A stretch of 64,000 nt of DNA from Psychrobacillus sp. INOP01 (GCF_018140925.1 NZ_CP073315.1:2976001-3040000), one strand, 5' to 3'; positions 20,238 to 29,265 are shown, counted from the stretch's first letter. Numbers and translations: made by a program. Notes: generated by a model from the letters alone, not told the origin.

Positions 20238-20410
20238 TCGAGAGAAATTCGGCTCTTACTAGAGACCACTCCATGAACGAGAGAGATTGGCACCTATACG
20301 AGAGCGAACTGGCTTTATACGAGAGAGCCACCATCCGAACGAGAGAGATCGGCACCTATACGAGAGCGAACCGGCTTTATACGAGAGGGCCACCACCCTA
20401 TACGAGAGCC
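20238..20410 (+). repeat. Family C array copy 2 (core ACGAGAGAG), nine units
   Basis: Cores begin at about 20238, 20258, 20277, 20298, 20319, 20339, 20360, 20381 and 20402 (steps 19-21 bp). Two larger modules of about 62 bp (20277-20338 and 20339-20400) are near-identical, showing recent internal duplication. It starts about 24 bp after the nuclease terminator. Confidence 0.9.
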
Positions 20411-20644
20411 AAACCCAAAACCCCCAGCCCTAGAACTCAACAAATTCCCCAAACCCAAAATATCAATCACTTAATTTTTTCATAGCATGGCCCATTCATT
20501 CATACAATGTATCAGTATCACGTTAAACATTGGTGAATCTGGTGTTTTAACAAAAATCCTAATGATACATGTAGAAAGGATGCGGTCTTTTTAAGAACAT
20601 GTAGAAATGATGTGGCACAAATTTGCTGAACAGGGGGAAATCTA

Positions 20645-23600
20645 ATGAAGAAGAAAAAAATGTTTAACAAAGCCTTTAGTGCGTTCCTAATCTTTATGAT
20701 GGTCTTTGCAATGTTAGCTCCAACAAGTGTGTTTGCTAACACGGAAAAGACACCGTTCAAATCACAGGGACCAAGCGAAAGCACATTAGCATTGAAAGCG
20801 GCTATCGCTGAACAACTAAGTCTGACAAATAATGGTCCAACACTTCACAAAGATTTACAAGGATTAACTGGGGATGAAGAAGTAGCGGTAATCGTTCATC
20901 TTTCGGAAAAACCTGTTGCACTTGAAAAAGGTATAAGAGAGTTAGCGGGCAAAAGTTTCTCGAAATCAGAGGCAAGTGCCGTGAAAGCGAAAGTAATTTC
21001 ACAGCAGGCATCTGTAAAAAAAGAGATGAACAATAAAATGATTTCTTATAAAGAAATTTTCTCGTATGACACAGTATTAAACGGATTTGCAGCTAACGTA
21101 AAAGCTAGTGATCTTGTTAAGCTACTTAATGTCAATGGCGTTACATTGGTTGAGCCAGACACAACTGTGTATGCAATGGAAGATTCAAGTTCATTAGAAC
21201 CAGTTGAAAATGACACAACAGTTGATGCTGCGATGAATACTAGTATTTCCTTCCTCGGGATTGAAAAGCTTTGGGAAGAGGGAATTGAAGGGCAAGGTAT
21301 TAAAGTAGCGGTACTTGATACAGGTATTGATGCAGATCATCCAGAATTTGCAGGAATTTATAAAGGTGGAAAGAACTTCATCCCGAACTCGGCCGTTTAT
21401 ACGAGAACTCGTGCAGATGATGATGCATCTGAAACTTCACCTGTAGAACGTCCAGCAGGAACTCCTGAGTTTAATGAAAGAGGAAGTGCATTCTATACTT
21501 CTCACGGTACCCATGTTGCAGGTACAATCGCAGCAATTGGTGCGAACGAATATGGCATTAAAGGGATAGCACCTAAAGTGGATCTTTACGCTTACCGTGT
21601 GCTTGGAGCATATGGAAGCGGATCTAATTCAGGTATTGTAAAAGCGATTGACACAGCAGTGATAGAGGGTATGGATGTTATCAACTTATCTCTAGGCGGA
21701 GGATCAAACACTGAAACCGATGCCGGATCCTTTGCGATCAACAACGCTATGATGGCGGGAACAATTGGTGTACTTGCAACTGGTAACGATGGACCTAACC
21801 GAGGAACAATATCTCCTCCGGCTACATCGCGTTTGGGTATCGCAGTTGGTAACACAACTAACCCAGAAACAATGTATAACGGTGAGATAAATGTTACAGT
21901 TGGAGACTACAACTTGACGAAACAACTTCAACTAATGGGGTCTACTTTCGGTAAAGACTTAGCAACACAACTTCAAGGAGAGTTTGACTTAGTAGCCGTT
22001 CCTGGAAACGGTGAAGCAAAAGATTACCAAGGTATTGATGTAGACGGTAAAGTTGCATTGATCTCACGTGGCAGCATTGCATTTGTTGATAAAATTGCAT
22101 ATGCCAAAGAAAATGGAGCAGTAGCAGCAATTATCCATAACTTTGCAGGCGGTACGAACGCACCGAACGCATCTGGAACATTCTTAGGGGATTCCTTTGC
22201 ATTTATTCCAACCTATGATATGTCCCAAACAGATGGCGATGCAATTCGTGCAGCGTTAAATGGTGGAGAAGGAAAAGTTTCTTTTGGTAATTTTGACTCC
22301 GCAAAAACTCTTGGAGATGATGTAAATGACTCGAGTTCACGTGGACCATCTACTCCAAACTTTGATATTAAGCCGGATGTAAGTGCACCTGGCACGAACA
22401 TTATGTCTACCATTCCAATGTACAAAGCGGATTTCCCAGATGTTGTTTATAATGAAGCATTTGATCGTAAAACTGGAACGTCAATGGCAACACCGCATAT
22501 TGCTGGTATCGCAGCACTTGTCAAACAAGCAAATCCAGATTGGAATGCATTTGACGTAAAGGTAGCCCTTTCTAATACAGCAAAAATACTTGATAAAACA
22601 AAATACGATGTATTCGCTCAAGGTGCAGGTCGTGTTGATGCATACGCGGCAGCCCACCCAAGTGTACTTGCTTATGCAGTAGACACGGCTGTTCAAAACG
22701 CAAGTGGAACAATCGTTGAAAACTTGAAGGGCACTGTAACATTTGGACCGCAATCTTTAGAGGAAGATATTTCAGTTACAAAGGAAATACTAGTCAAAGA
22801 TATTCAAGGTATTGGTGGAGAATACAAAGTAACGGTTGATGTTACAAAAGAATTTAGCGACGCGACTGTAACTGTTGATAAACCTACCTTTACATTAGAT
22901 GGAGAAGAATTGTTAACAGTGACGTTGACTGCGTCCAAAAATGCTGCTGCAAAAGCAGGGGATGAAATTCTAGGATACATTCACATTACACCAGCTGATG
23001 AAACTAAAACTGAAACCTCCCTTTCTGTAGACAAAACAGAACTGAACATGAAAACAGGAGACAAACTACAACTGAATGTAAAAGAAACAACAACATCAGT
23101 AGAAAATGAATACACGGAAATTTCATTGCCATTCGCTGCAGACTTTGGTGGAGAAGCAGCAACGGAAATTAGAAATATGAGCATTAATGAAACAGACTTG
23201 TCGTTTGATGGAGACGGTGTGCAAGATAAAGCTGATCTCACATTCACATTGACAGGTGCGGTTGGCCTTCACTTTGTAGAAGTTTGGGATATCATGAATC
23301 CTGACGGCGGAGAATACGGGGATGGGTACATCGGATACTTACATGCTGCGAATTCACTTGGAGCAGGATCTTGGAAGCTCACTGTTAACGGAATATACCA
23401 GCCTTGGAGTGAAGAACCTGTAACAATTATTCCTGATGGTCTATACACATTTGACTTCAATGCTTACGATGATAATATTTTTGACTATGTAGGACCAATC
23501 GTCGTGAAAACTACTGACCCAGAAATTACTGGTGCAGTAACTGAAGGGGTAGTAACAGGTCAAGTAACAGACAAATATATTGATTATAATGAAGAATTAT

Positions 23601-24955
23601 CTTTATATGGTTTAGAGTACGATCTAAATGAAAAATTAAATGCATCGTATATTGCTACAGTAAATGGTGTAGAAACGGCAGCAGTTGACTTTGATTTGGA
23701 TCAAGATGGAAGCTTCTCATTCCCAGTGACAGCTGAAACTGAATCAGTAAAAGTAATTATTAAAGACGCAGCTGGTAACATAGGGGAGCAAGTTATTGAA
23801 GGTGTAGTTCTACCAACAGAGCCAGTAAAACCAGAGGCACCAGCAACACCTGAGGAAGGAACAACACCAGAAGAACCAGCGACTCCTGAAGAAGGAACTA
23901 CGCCAGAAGAACCAGCAACACCAGAAGAACCTGTAGTACCTGAAGATCCAGCAGACTCGGGGCTTAATTCGGCTAAAACTGTAAGTATTGCTTCTCTTGA
24001 GTCAAACGAAATTCCAAAGCTGACACTCGTATCGCCATATGAAAATTCAGTTCCAGCAAGCGAACCAGTTCAATCTAATAACAACATTACAGATGGTCCA
24101 CCAAGCTACGGCACATTCGAGTCAGATACAGTTAAAGATGTTACAAAAGATGCGACGTACACAGTAGCAGATCCAAAAGTAGCTACTGTAACAGATGGTT
24201 TAGTTACTGCTAAAGCAGCAGGTAAAACAACTATTACTGTAAAATATGGTGGCAATGAAAAAACGGTAAACGTAACAGTTACAAATCCACCAACAGACCC
24301 AGGAAATCCTGGAAATGGAGGCGGTGGCGGAAACCCGGGTACATCTAATCCAGGAACGGGTAATCCAGGTCCAGTTAAACCTACACCACCAGTGACACCA
24401 ACGCCATCACCAATTATATTTACAGACGTACCTGCTAAACATTGGGCAGCGGATTATATCCAAAAAGCTGCATTATTAGGCTTCATGAAAGGATATCCAG
24501 ATGGCTCATTCAGACCAGAGCAATCTTTGACACGTGCACAAGCAACTTCCTTAATCGTTCGTGCATTAAAATTAGAAACACAAGAAGCAGCACCGTTTGA
24601 AGATATCGCGAATTTTGCGGCTGAAACAAAATCGGAAATTGCTGCGGGCTATAAATACGGCATTATCAAAGGAGATAATGGTAAATTTAAGCCTTCTGAA
24701 AAAGTAACGCGTGCACAGCTTGCTTTAATGATTGAACGCGCATATGCATTCAAAACAGGCAAAAAGTACACGGCTACTAAAATAGCACCATTCTCAGATA
24801 TCGCTGCCTACGACGAAGAAACGATCAATGCAATCTCTATGCTTTATGAGCTACAAGTAGTGAATGGATCTGACGGTAAATTTAACCCATCACATCCAAC
24901 TACTCGCGCACAAGCTGCAAAAATCTTCACAAACTTCATGGGTGGCTTAAAATAA
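20645..24955 (+). CDS. SLH-anchored subtilisin-like serine protease (Vpr type)
   Basis: 1436 aa. Signal peptide (1-31); inhibitor I9-like propeptide (about 60-180); S8 catalytic domain with Asp225 (VLDTGID), His287 (SHGTHVAGT) and Ser613 (GTSMATPHIAG). A PA domain is inserted at about 430-550. Fn3-like and cell-wall-protease accessory domains follow, then a TPEEPATPEEG repeat linker (about 1060-1100), a Big_2 domain (about 1160-1220), a Gly/Pro-rich linker and three C-terminal SLH domains (about 1259-1436). Predicted to be a wall-attached protease providing peptides or maturing surface proteins. Its SLH block closely resembles that of the GDSL protein at 2734. RBS AGGGGG precedes the ATG. Confidence 0.95.
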   Translation: MKKKKMFNKAFSAFLIFMMVFAMLAPTSVFANTEKTPFKSQGPSESTLALKAAIAEQLSLTNNGPTLHKDLQGLTGDEEVAVIVHLSEKPVALEKGIRELAGKSFSKSEASAVKAKVISQQASVKKEMNNKMISYKEIFSYDTVLNGFAANVKASDLVKLLNVNGVTLVEPDTTVYAMEDSSSLEPVENDTTVDAAMNTSISFLGIEKLWEEGIEGQGIKVAVLDTGIDADHPEFAGIYKGGKNFIPNSAVYTRTRADDDASETSPVERPAGTPEFNERGSAFYTSHGTHVAGTIAAIGANEYGIKGIAPKVDLYAYRVLGAYGSGSNSGIVKAIDTAVIEGMDVINLSLGGGSNTETDAGSFAINNAMMAGTIGVLATGNDGPNRGTISPPATSRLGIAVGNTTNPETMYNGEINVTVGDYNLTKQLQLMGSTFGKDLATQLQGEFDLVAVPGNGEAKDYQGIDVDGKVALISRGSIAFVDKIAYAKENGAVAAIIHNFAGGTNAPNASGTFLGDSFAFIPTYDMSQTDGDAIRAALNGGEGKVSFGNFDSAKTLGDDVNDSSSRGPSTPNFDIKPDVSAPGTNIMSTIPMYKADFPDVVYNEAFDRKTGTSMATPHIAGIAALVKQANPDWNAFDVKVALSNTAKILDKTKYDVFAQGAGRVDAYAAAHPSVLAYAVDTAVQNASGTIVENLKGTVTFGPQSLEEDISVTKEILVKDIQGIGGEYKVTVDVTKEFSDATVTVDKPTFTLDGEELLTVTLTASKNAAAKAGDEILGYIHITPADETKTETSLSVDKTELNMKTGDKLQLNVKETTTSVENEYTEISLPFAADFGGEAATEIRNMSINETDLSFDGDGVQDKADLTFTLTGAVGLHFVEVWDIMNPDGGEYGDGYIGYLHAANSLGAGSWKLTVNGIYQPWSEEPVTIIPDGLYTFDFNAYDDNIFDYVGPIVVKTTDPEITGAVTEGVVTGQVTDKYIDYNEELSLYGLEYDLNEKLNASYIATVNGVETAAVDFDLDQDGSFSFPVTAETESVKVIIKDAAGNIGEQVIEGVVLPTEPVKPEAPATPEEGTTPEEPATPEEGTTPEEPATPEEPVVPEDPADSGLNSAKTVSIASLESNEIPKLTLVSPYENSVPASEPVQSNNNITDGPPSYGTFESDTVKDVTKDATYTVADPKVATVTDGLVTAKAAGKTTITVKYGGNEKTVNVTVTNPPTDPGNPGNGGGGGNPGTSNPGTGNPGPVKPTPPVTPTPSPIIFTDVPAKHWAADYIQKAALLGFMKGYPDGSFRPEQSLTRAQATSLIVRALKLETQEAAPFEDIANFAAETKSEIAAGYKYGIIKGDNGKFKPSEKVTRAQLALMIERAYAFKTGKKYTATKIAPFSDIAAYDEETINAISMLYELQVVNGSDGKFNPSHPTTRAQAAKIFTNFMGGLK

Positions 24956-24963
24956 TGAACTAA

Positions 24964-25010
24964 AAAACTCTCCTTCTGTCCTATTGGATGGAAGGAGAGT
25001 TAAACTTTTA
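24964..25010 (+). terminator. Terminator of the subtilase gene
   Basis: Stem AACTCTCCTTC (24966-24976) with GAAGGAGAGTT (24991-25001), followed by AAACTTTTAA. Confidence 0.85.
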
Positions 25011-25038
25011 ACAATAAAAATGGAATAAACTCCCGTTC

Positions 25039-25153
25039 CGCAAGTAAACCATCTCGAGCGCAAGTAAACCAAGCAGAACCGCAAGTAAACCCCGCTACTC
25101 CGCAAGAACCGCTCCCTAGAGAGCAAGTATCCTCCAGATGAACGCAAGTAAAC
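25039..25153 (+). repeat. 21-bp phased array, family A copy 2 (core CGCAAGTA)
   Basis: Units begin at 25039, 25059, 25080, 25101, 25122 and 25143 (20, then 21 bp each). Unit 4 has lost the T of the core. The variable parts match copy 1 in the same order (for example AGCAGAAC, ACCGCTCC, TATCC.CCAG), so the two arrays are copies of one array and did not grow independently. Same orientation as copy 1. Confidence 0.9.
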
Positions 25154-25263
25154 ACCCGATAATAGCATTCCATAAGTATACATAGCAATAGATGCCCTAA
25201 CTTCGACAAAAATAGAACTTAATCAACAGCACAGAGTGACGTATTATTTAGTTTTAAATTGGT

Positions 25264-25405
25264 TATAATGACATAAGAAATAGCATATTTTAACAAGGAT
25301 ACTGTGAAATACTTCTTGTATATGGGCACCTAAGAAGTATGGAGTAATTGGTGCAACCGACCTGATTAAACTTGAGCGCTGGCTCGATTTAATTGGGTTT
25401 TTATT
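25264..25405 (+). promoter_or_regulatory. Promoter and structured leader with possible attenuator
   Basis: A good -10 box TATAAT lies at 25264-25269. Downstream, ATACTTCTT (25309-25317) pairs with AAGAAGTAT (25332-25340). The loop bases GCACC (about 25326-25330) can pair with GGTGC (about 25350-25355), giving a pseudoknot. Then comes a long imperfect hairpin (about 25360-25397) followed by GTTTTTA, like an intrinsic terminator placed before the gene. The arrangement resembles a riboswitch or attenuator, but I recognise no known class. Confidence 0.45.
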
Positions 25406-25591
25406 ATGAGATGGAGGTGACAGGTTGAAAAAAAGATTAATCATTATAAAGCTAGTTGCTGTGTCGGGCTCATTCTTCTCATCACAGAGCAATATTTTCT
25501 CAACTGTCCATATAGCATTAAGGTAATAGCAGAAGAGGAAGATGCACTAATCGTAATATATAGTGTAGAACTATTTGAGACAACTGACTTA

Positions 25592-25978
25592 GTGAGGTTA
25601 GTAGAGGTACTTCCTCTATCTTCCCTGGGGAATGACAGAAATTTTACTTATCCCCAATTGGTGAAAACTCGAGTAAAACCAATCAAATCGGAGGTGGGCC
25701 CTATCAACAAAAAGTATGGTAAACGAATTATTACAGTGACGCAGGACATAAAAGGTGCTCCGAGGTTGATTATTAGTTTGAATTCGTTTAAATCGATTCT
25801 TCAATTGTCCGATGAAAAGGAGCTTCCAATATTTTTAAACAAGAATCCTGAGGAAGGCCGCCCGGTATTTTTTATAGTGGATGGCGATTATGTATATAGT
25901 TATGAGCCTGCGAGTAGGGAATTAGTAAGGAATACTAGAATAGATCCATCCATTAGTGGTGTATATGCGGAGAGCTAA
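25592..25978 (+). CDS. Small protein of unknown function, probably N-terminally longer and frameshifted
   Basis: Not recognised. The GTG at 25592 gives 128 aa, but the same frame is open and coding-like back to about 25424, with a hydrophobic stretch CCVGLILLITEQYF and then SIKVIAEEEDALIVIYS. No start codon is available there. A TTG with a good RBS (ATGGAGGTGA) at 25424 is in another frame, and an A7 run (25427-25433) right after it is where the frames would join. The full product would be about 185 aa with an N-terminal membrane segment. The 3' end overlaps the histidine kinase gene by 23 bp, so translation is probably coupled and it may be an accessory protein of that system. Confidence 0.5.
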   Translation: MRLVEVLPLSSLGNDRNFTYPQLVKTRVKPIKSEVGPINKKYGKRIITVTQDIKGAPRLIISLNSFKSILQLSDEKELPIFLNKNPEEGRPVFFIVDGDYVYSYEPASRELVRNTRIDPSISGVYAES

Positions 25979-27644
25979 TCTAGTTTATACATTTTTAAAC
26001 AAGAATCCATCGAGTAATTTGAACTTATTATTTCTTTACCGTTATATTTCTCTACTATTGACTTCGTTTTTTTATTTGTTTGGACCTCAGCCTTCGCTTG
26101 CTTTTAAAGCGGGTGTTGTTGTGTCGCTAGGCGTTGCTGCATGGGTTTTAACAGATTTACAGCGGAGATATTTGGAGTATACGAATCTAGTGAAATTGAT
26201 AGTTTTGATAGAAACCCTTGGTGTAACATTGCTACTCATCCCAACTGGAGGTATTTCCAGTCCATTTATCTGGTATGCATTGAATCCCATTCTTGTAGCT
26301 GCAACCCTTCTAACCCCTAGATTTAGCTGGGGGACATTAACGTTTTACCTTGCAACTGCGACATTTATCGCTAATCAGAGTGATAGTATAATCGTCGTTT
26401 TAGAAGACATATCCTATTTTTATCTCGTCTGTATATTGATTACTTTACTTGCTAGTTTATTTTCCGGGTTAACGAAGGAACTACAGGAGCAGCAAGAAGA
26501 ACTACTCGAAGTAAATGGTAAACTTGCGAATACGAATGAGAAATACCAAGAGACATTGGAGCATATTATGTCCCTTTACCATATGTTAGAAAATTTTTCT
26601 TCCAATAAAAACCCGAAAAAGCTAGCAGAGGTCATGACGATGACCTTGATGAAATGCTTACAAAAGGATACGGCTTTCTTTTGGGTAACGGATCGCGCCT
26701 TTCAAAAAAGCTATATATCAAATGAAACAACCAATAGAAGTCTAGAGATGGAGTTAACAAACGATTGGGAGCATCTACGAAAACAAAAAGGTGCTTTTAC
26801 TCGTAAATATCATAACCAACAGTACTGGATGAAGATAATTAGGACAACCGAGTATATAGGAGTGATAGGCGTAAACGATTCTATTAAAACAGAAGTAAAA
26901 AACACATTTTTACTCCACCGCACTTTCGAATTTCTCGCGGAGCTTAGTGAAATGATGCTGGAAAGAATTCATATGGATCATATGATGGACCAGCTTGCGA
27001 TTAGCGAAGAGCAGAATCGTATTGCCAATGAAATGCATGATAGTGTGTCACAGCGATTGTTTGGAATTGTCTATTCATTGCATAGTTTACGAGTAAAAAG
27101 TCAGAATATTTCAACTAAAGAATTAGAGCAGGAATTTGAATTCCTGTCACAGACAGCTAATGCGACGATGAAAGAGCTGCGAGCCTCTATTTATCGATTA
27201 AGTACAGTAAAAAAAGGAGAGAAACCATTTCTTGTGCTTATTGAAAATTACTTGGTGGAATACGCAAAGTTAAATGACATTCGCATTGTCTATGATATAA
27301 CAGGCGATGAATCAACTATTACAGCAAATACAAAGAATGGTCTATATCGAATCATTTGTGAAGCATCCGGAAATGCCGTTCGACATGGTAAGTGTACGGT
27401 TATCGAAGTAACACTAGCCTTAGAGGCAGAGAGAACTTACCTAATTATTAAGGATAATGGAATAGGTATACAGACGAAGACTGGCTCAATGAAAGAACAA
27501 GGAATTGGGATATCTAATATGCAAAATATTGTACATTCTTTAGGTGGTACATTTGAAATAGGGACCCCTTATAAAATGGGAACTACCATACAGATTGATA
27601 TTCCACATATAAAAATGCATAAAAAACAAGAGGTGTTTGGATAA
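25956..27644 (+). CDS. NarL-family sensor histidine kinase (HisKA_3)
   Basis: Starts at GTG; the ATG at 25965 is an alternative. About six hydrophobic helices (about 25-160) form the sensor region without a clear extracellular domain. A coiled coil follows (about 170-205), then a GAF-like region (about 205-330), and the dimerisation/phosphoacceptor domain with NEMHDSVSQR (His361). The HATPase_c domain has GNAVRHG and DNGIGI with a G2 box EQGIGISNMQN. It phosphorylates the response regulator encoded next, with which it overlaps by one base. The architecture is close to the LiaS/DesK-type group. The signal is unknown. Confidence 0.9.
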   Translation: MVYMRRANLVYTFLNKNPSSNLNLLFLYRYISLLLTSFFYLFGPQPSLAFKAGVVVSLGVAAWVLTDLQRRYLEYTNLVKLIVLIETLGVTLLLIPTGGISSPFIWYALNPILVAATLLTPRFSWGTLTFYLATATFIANQSDSIIVVLEDISYFYLVCILITLLASLFSGLTKELQEQQEELLEVNGKLANTNEKYQETLEHIMSLYHMLENFSSNKNPKKLAEVMTMTLMKCLQKDTAFFWVTDRAFQKSYISNETTNRSLEMELTNDWEHLRKQKGAFTRKYHNQQYWMKIIRTTEYIGVIGVNDSIKTEVKNTFLLHRTFEFLAELSEMMLERIHMDHMMDQLAISEEQNRIANEMHDSVSQRLFGIVYSLHSLRVKSQNISTKELEQEFEFLSQTANATMKELRASIYRLSTVKKGEKPFLVLIENYLVEYAKLNDIRIVYDITGDESTITANTKNGLYRIICEASGNAVRHGKCTVIEVTLALEAERTYLIIKDNGIGIQTKTGSMKEQGIGISNMQNIVHSLGGTFEIGTPYKMGTTIQIDIPHIKMHKKQEVFG

Positions 27645-28288
27645 TGACAGTGGTTATAATTGACGATCATCCATTAATTCGTAGAGGGTTGAATTCATTA
27701 TTTTCCTTAAGCGGATCATTGAAAGTGCTTGGAGAAGCTACTAATAGAAGAGAAGCTATGGAACTGTTAAATGCAGTAAAACCAGATATAGCAATCGTAG
27801 ATCTTCGATTAGGAGAGGAATCAGGAATCGAGCTAATAACAGAAGCAATCCGAGTGGGTATTAAGAGTAAATTTGTCATTCTTACCTCATCCACTAACGA
27901 GGAAGACTTTAAAAAAGCAAAAGAAATAGGAGTTGCTGGTTATTTGCTAAAGGAAGCATTGCCTGAAGAATTGTTACATGCACTGCAAATGATAAGAAAG
28001 GGTCGTAAATACTATGATCCAACCGTTTTGGATTTACTCATGAAAGCTCCAACCCCTTTGGATGAAGATGGACATATTGAACAACTAACACCTAAAGAGA
28101 TGGAGATATTAATCGAACTAGGTAAAGGGCATTCCAATAAGGAAATCTCTAAAGTCCTCTATATTACTGAATTCACCGTAAAAAAGCATGTCAGTCAAGT
28201 ATTTGCCAAGCTTGGTCTCGCAGATAGAACCCAAGCAGCCCTATACGCAAATGCAAAGGGCCTCGTCAAATACGTTGTAAACTCATAA
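27644..28288 (+). CDS. NarL/FixJ-family response regulator
   Basis: 214 aa. Receiver domain with acidic residues DDH (about 7-9), phosphoacceptor Asp53 in IAIVDLRLG, Thr/Ser at about 83 and Lys102 in YLLKEALP. LuxR-type helix-turn-helix at about 147-205 (LTPKEMEILIELGKGHSNKE, TVKKHVSQVFAKLG). A cytoplasmic transcription regulator activated by the kinase encoded just upstream. The target genes cannot be read from sequence; adjacent surface-protein genes are a guess. Confidence 0.93.
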   Translation: MTVVIIDDHPLIRRGLNSLFSLSGSLKVLGEATNRREAMELLNAVKPDIAIVDLRLGEESGIELITEAIRVGIKSKFVILTSSTNEEDFKKAKEIGVAGYLLKEALPEELLHALQMIRKGRKYYDPTVLDLLMKAPTPLDEDGHIEQLTPKEMEILIELGKGHSNKEISKVLYITEFTVKKHVSQVFAKLGLADRTQAALYANAKGLVKYVVNS

Positions 28289-28326
28289 AAGAGCCATCTG
28301 AGAAGTCTCAGATGGCTTTTTCTTTT
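28288..28326 (+). terminator. Terminator of the two-component operon
   Basis: Stem AGCCATCTGAGA with TCTCAGATGGCT, tight loop, then TTTTTCTTTT. Confidence 0.92.
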
Positions 28327-28472
28327 CTAGCGTACCTGTGTCAGATTCAATTGGCCATCAAATTGTGGCAGACAAAGGGACGCTACTTAATACATCAGAA
28401 AGTATATTAAAATGTCCCGTGAACATTAAGTTCTTGGTGATTAATCAAATAAAAAATAACACTATGATTTCC

Positions 28473-28588
28473 ACTTCAGGCGGACGCTTTCCGCAGGGTG
28501 AGCGATGAACCATCACCGACGCTTCGCGTTCGCCTGTGATGTTTCATCTGTCTCACTCATCCTGCCGGAGTCGCCACCTTCCACTTCA
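28473..28588. repeat. Bacillaceae-type GC-rich intergenic palindrome, copy 1
   Basis: GC-rich island in AT-rich DNA containing GGCGGACGCTTTCCGC and a matching far arm GGAGTCGCCACC, with a central GATGAACCATCACCG / GTGATGTTTCATC inverted pair. It is the reverse orientation of the copies at 31333 and 32434. Elements of this type are widespread in Bacillaceae intergenic regions and are of unknown function. Confidence 0.8.
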
Positions 28589-28838
28589 ATCAATAAACGT
28601 GTAGTTCTAAGGAATAGTATATAGTATAGCCTATAACTAAGAAGATAAGATTATTTAAATTTAAATGCTATTATCCAATAATAAATGGGAAAGCAGATTT
28701 CTGTTATTCTAGTGGAAATAAAGAGAAGTAGTAGGTGTTTTTTCAATAATGAAGCGAGATAGCGAACGAAATTGCATCTTCGAGAGCTTCCATTATGAAT
28801 AGGAAAGTAGCTTTTTTCTAGTTATACAAAAACGCACT

Positions 28839-29050
28839 AACCTGTTTCTAAAAGTTGTAGGAGGGCGACAGACAGATAAACGCCATAAGATTACCGAAAA
28901 AAAGTGATATTGGTTGTGACGGAGGACACAACCAATATCACTAAAAATTCACTCGGTAATAATATAGCAAACGGCTGTCCAAAGCCCTTCGAAAAAGATA
29001 GAAACAGGTTTTGACTATAAAGGACCGAGCATCTTTTTGCCCGGTTTTTC
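28839..29050 (+). ncRNA. Candidate rod-like structured RNA with terminator
   Basis: A 12-bp closing stem AACCTGTTTCTA (28839-28850) pairs with TAGAAACAGGTT (28999-29010). Inside is an 8-bp stem ATTACCGA (28890-28897) with TCGGTAAT (28953-28960), then a perfect 16-bp stem AGTGATATTGGTTGTG (28903-28918) with 28927-28942 and loop ACGGAGGA. The bubble holds further pairings (GGCG/CGCC, AGGGC/GCCCT). A terminator (CCGAGCA...TGCCCGG then TTTTTC) follows at 29022-29050. More hairpin-forming sequence lies upstream at about 28740-28815. I match it to no named family. Confidence 0.6.
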
Positions 29051-29184
29051 TTATGCTCAACACCTATCGTATAACAGGTACTATTAATCATATGGAAGCA
29101 ATAATATTTGTGCAATAATACTACATAATATCCCACAATATTACAGATAATAACCTGAATGGGAATTTTTTTGGAATATTTTGT

Positions 29185-29213
29185 TTTAGAATTATCTTTT
29201 AATATGGTATAGT
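29185..29213 (+). promoter_or_regulatory. Vegetative promoter of the SLH gene at 29266
   Basis: -35 TTTAGA (29185-29190), 17-bp spacer, -10 TATAGT (29208-29213), about 50 bp before a strong RBS AAGGAGG. This suggests a sigma-A promoter located after the upstream RNA terminator. Confidence 0.6.
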
Positions 29214-29265
29214 TGTCCCTATAGGTCAATATTATTATAGTTTTGACAAACAAGGAGGAAATTGG

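Noticed and set aside
20228-20485. Open frame over the second ACGAGAG array
   Set aside because: Same repeat artefact; no RBS or independent coding signal.
24947-25209. Minus-strand frames over the CGCAAGTA array (VYLRSSG-like)
   Set aside because: Repeat artefact beginning inside the subtilase 3' end and terminator.
28839-29010. Retron msr-msd
   Set aside because: End-pairing and a long inner hairpin fit superficially, but no reverse transcriptase gene lies within reach; kept as an unassigned structured RNA.
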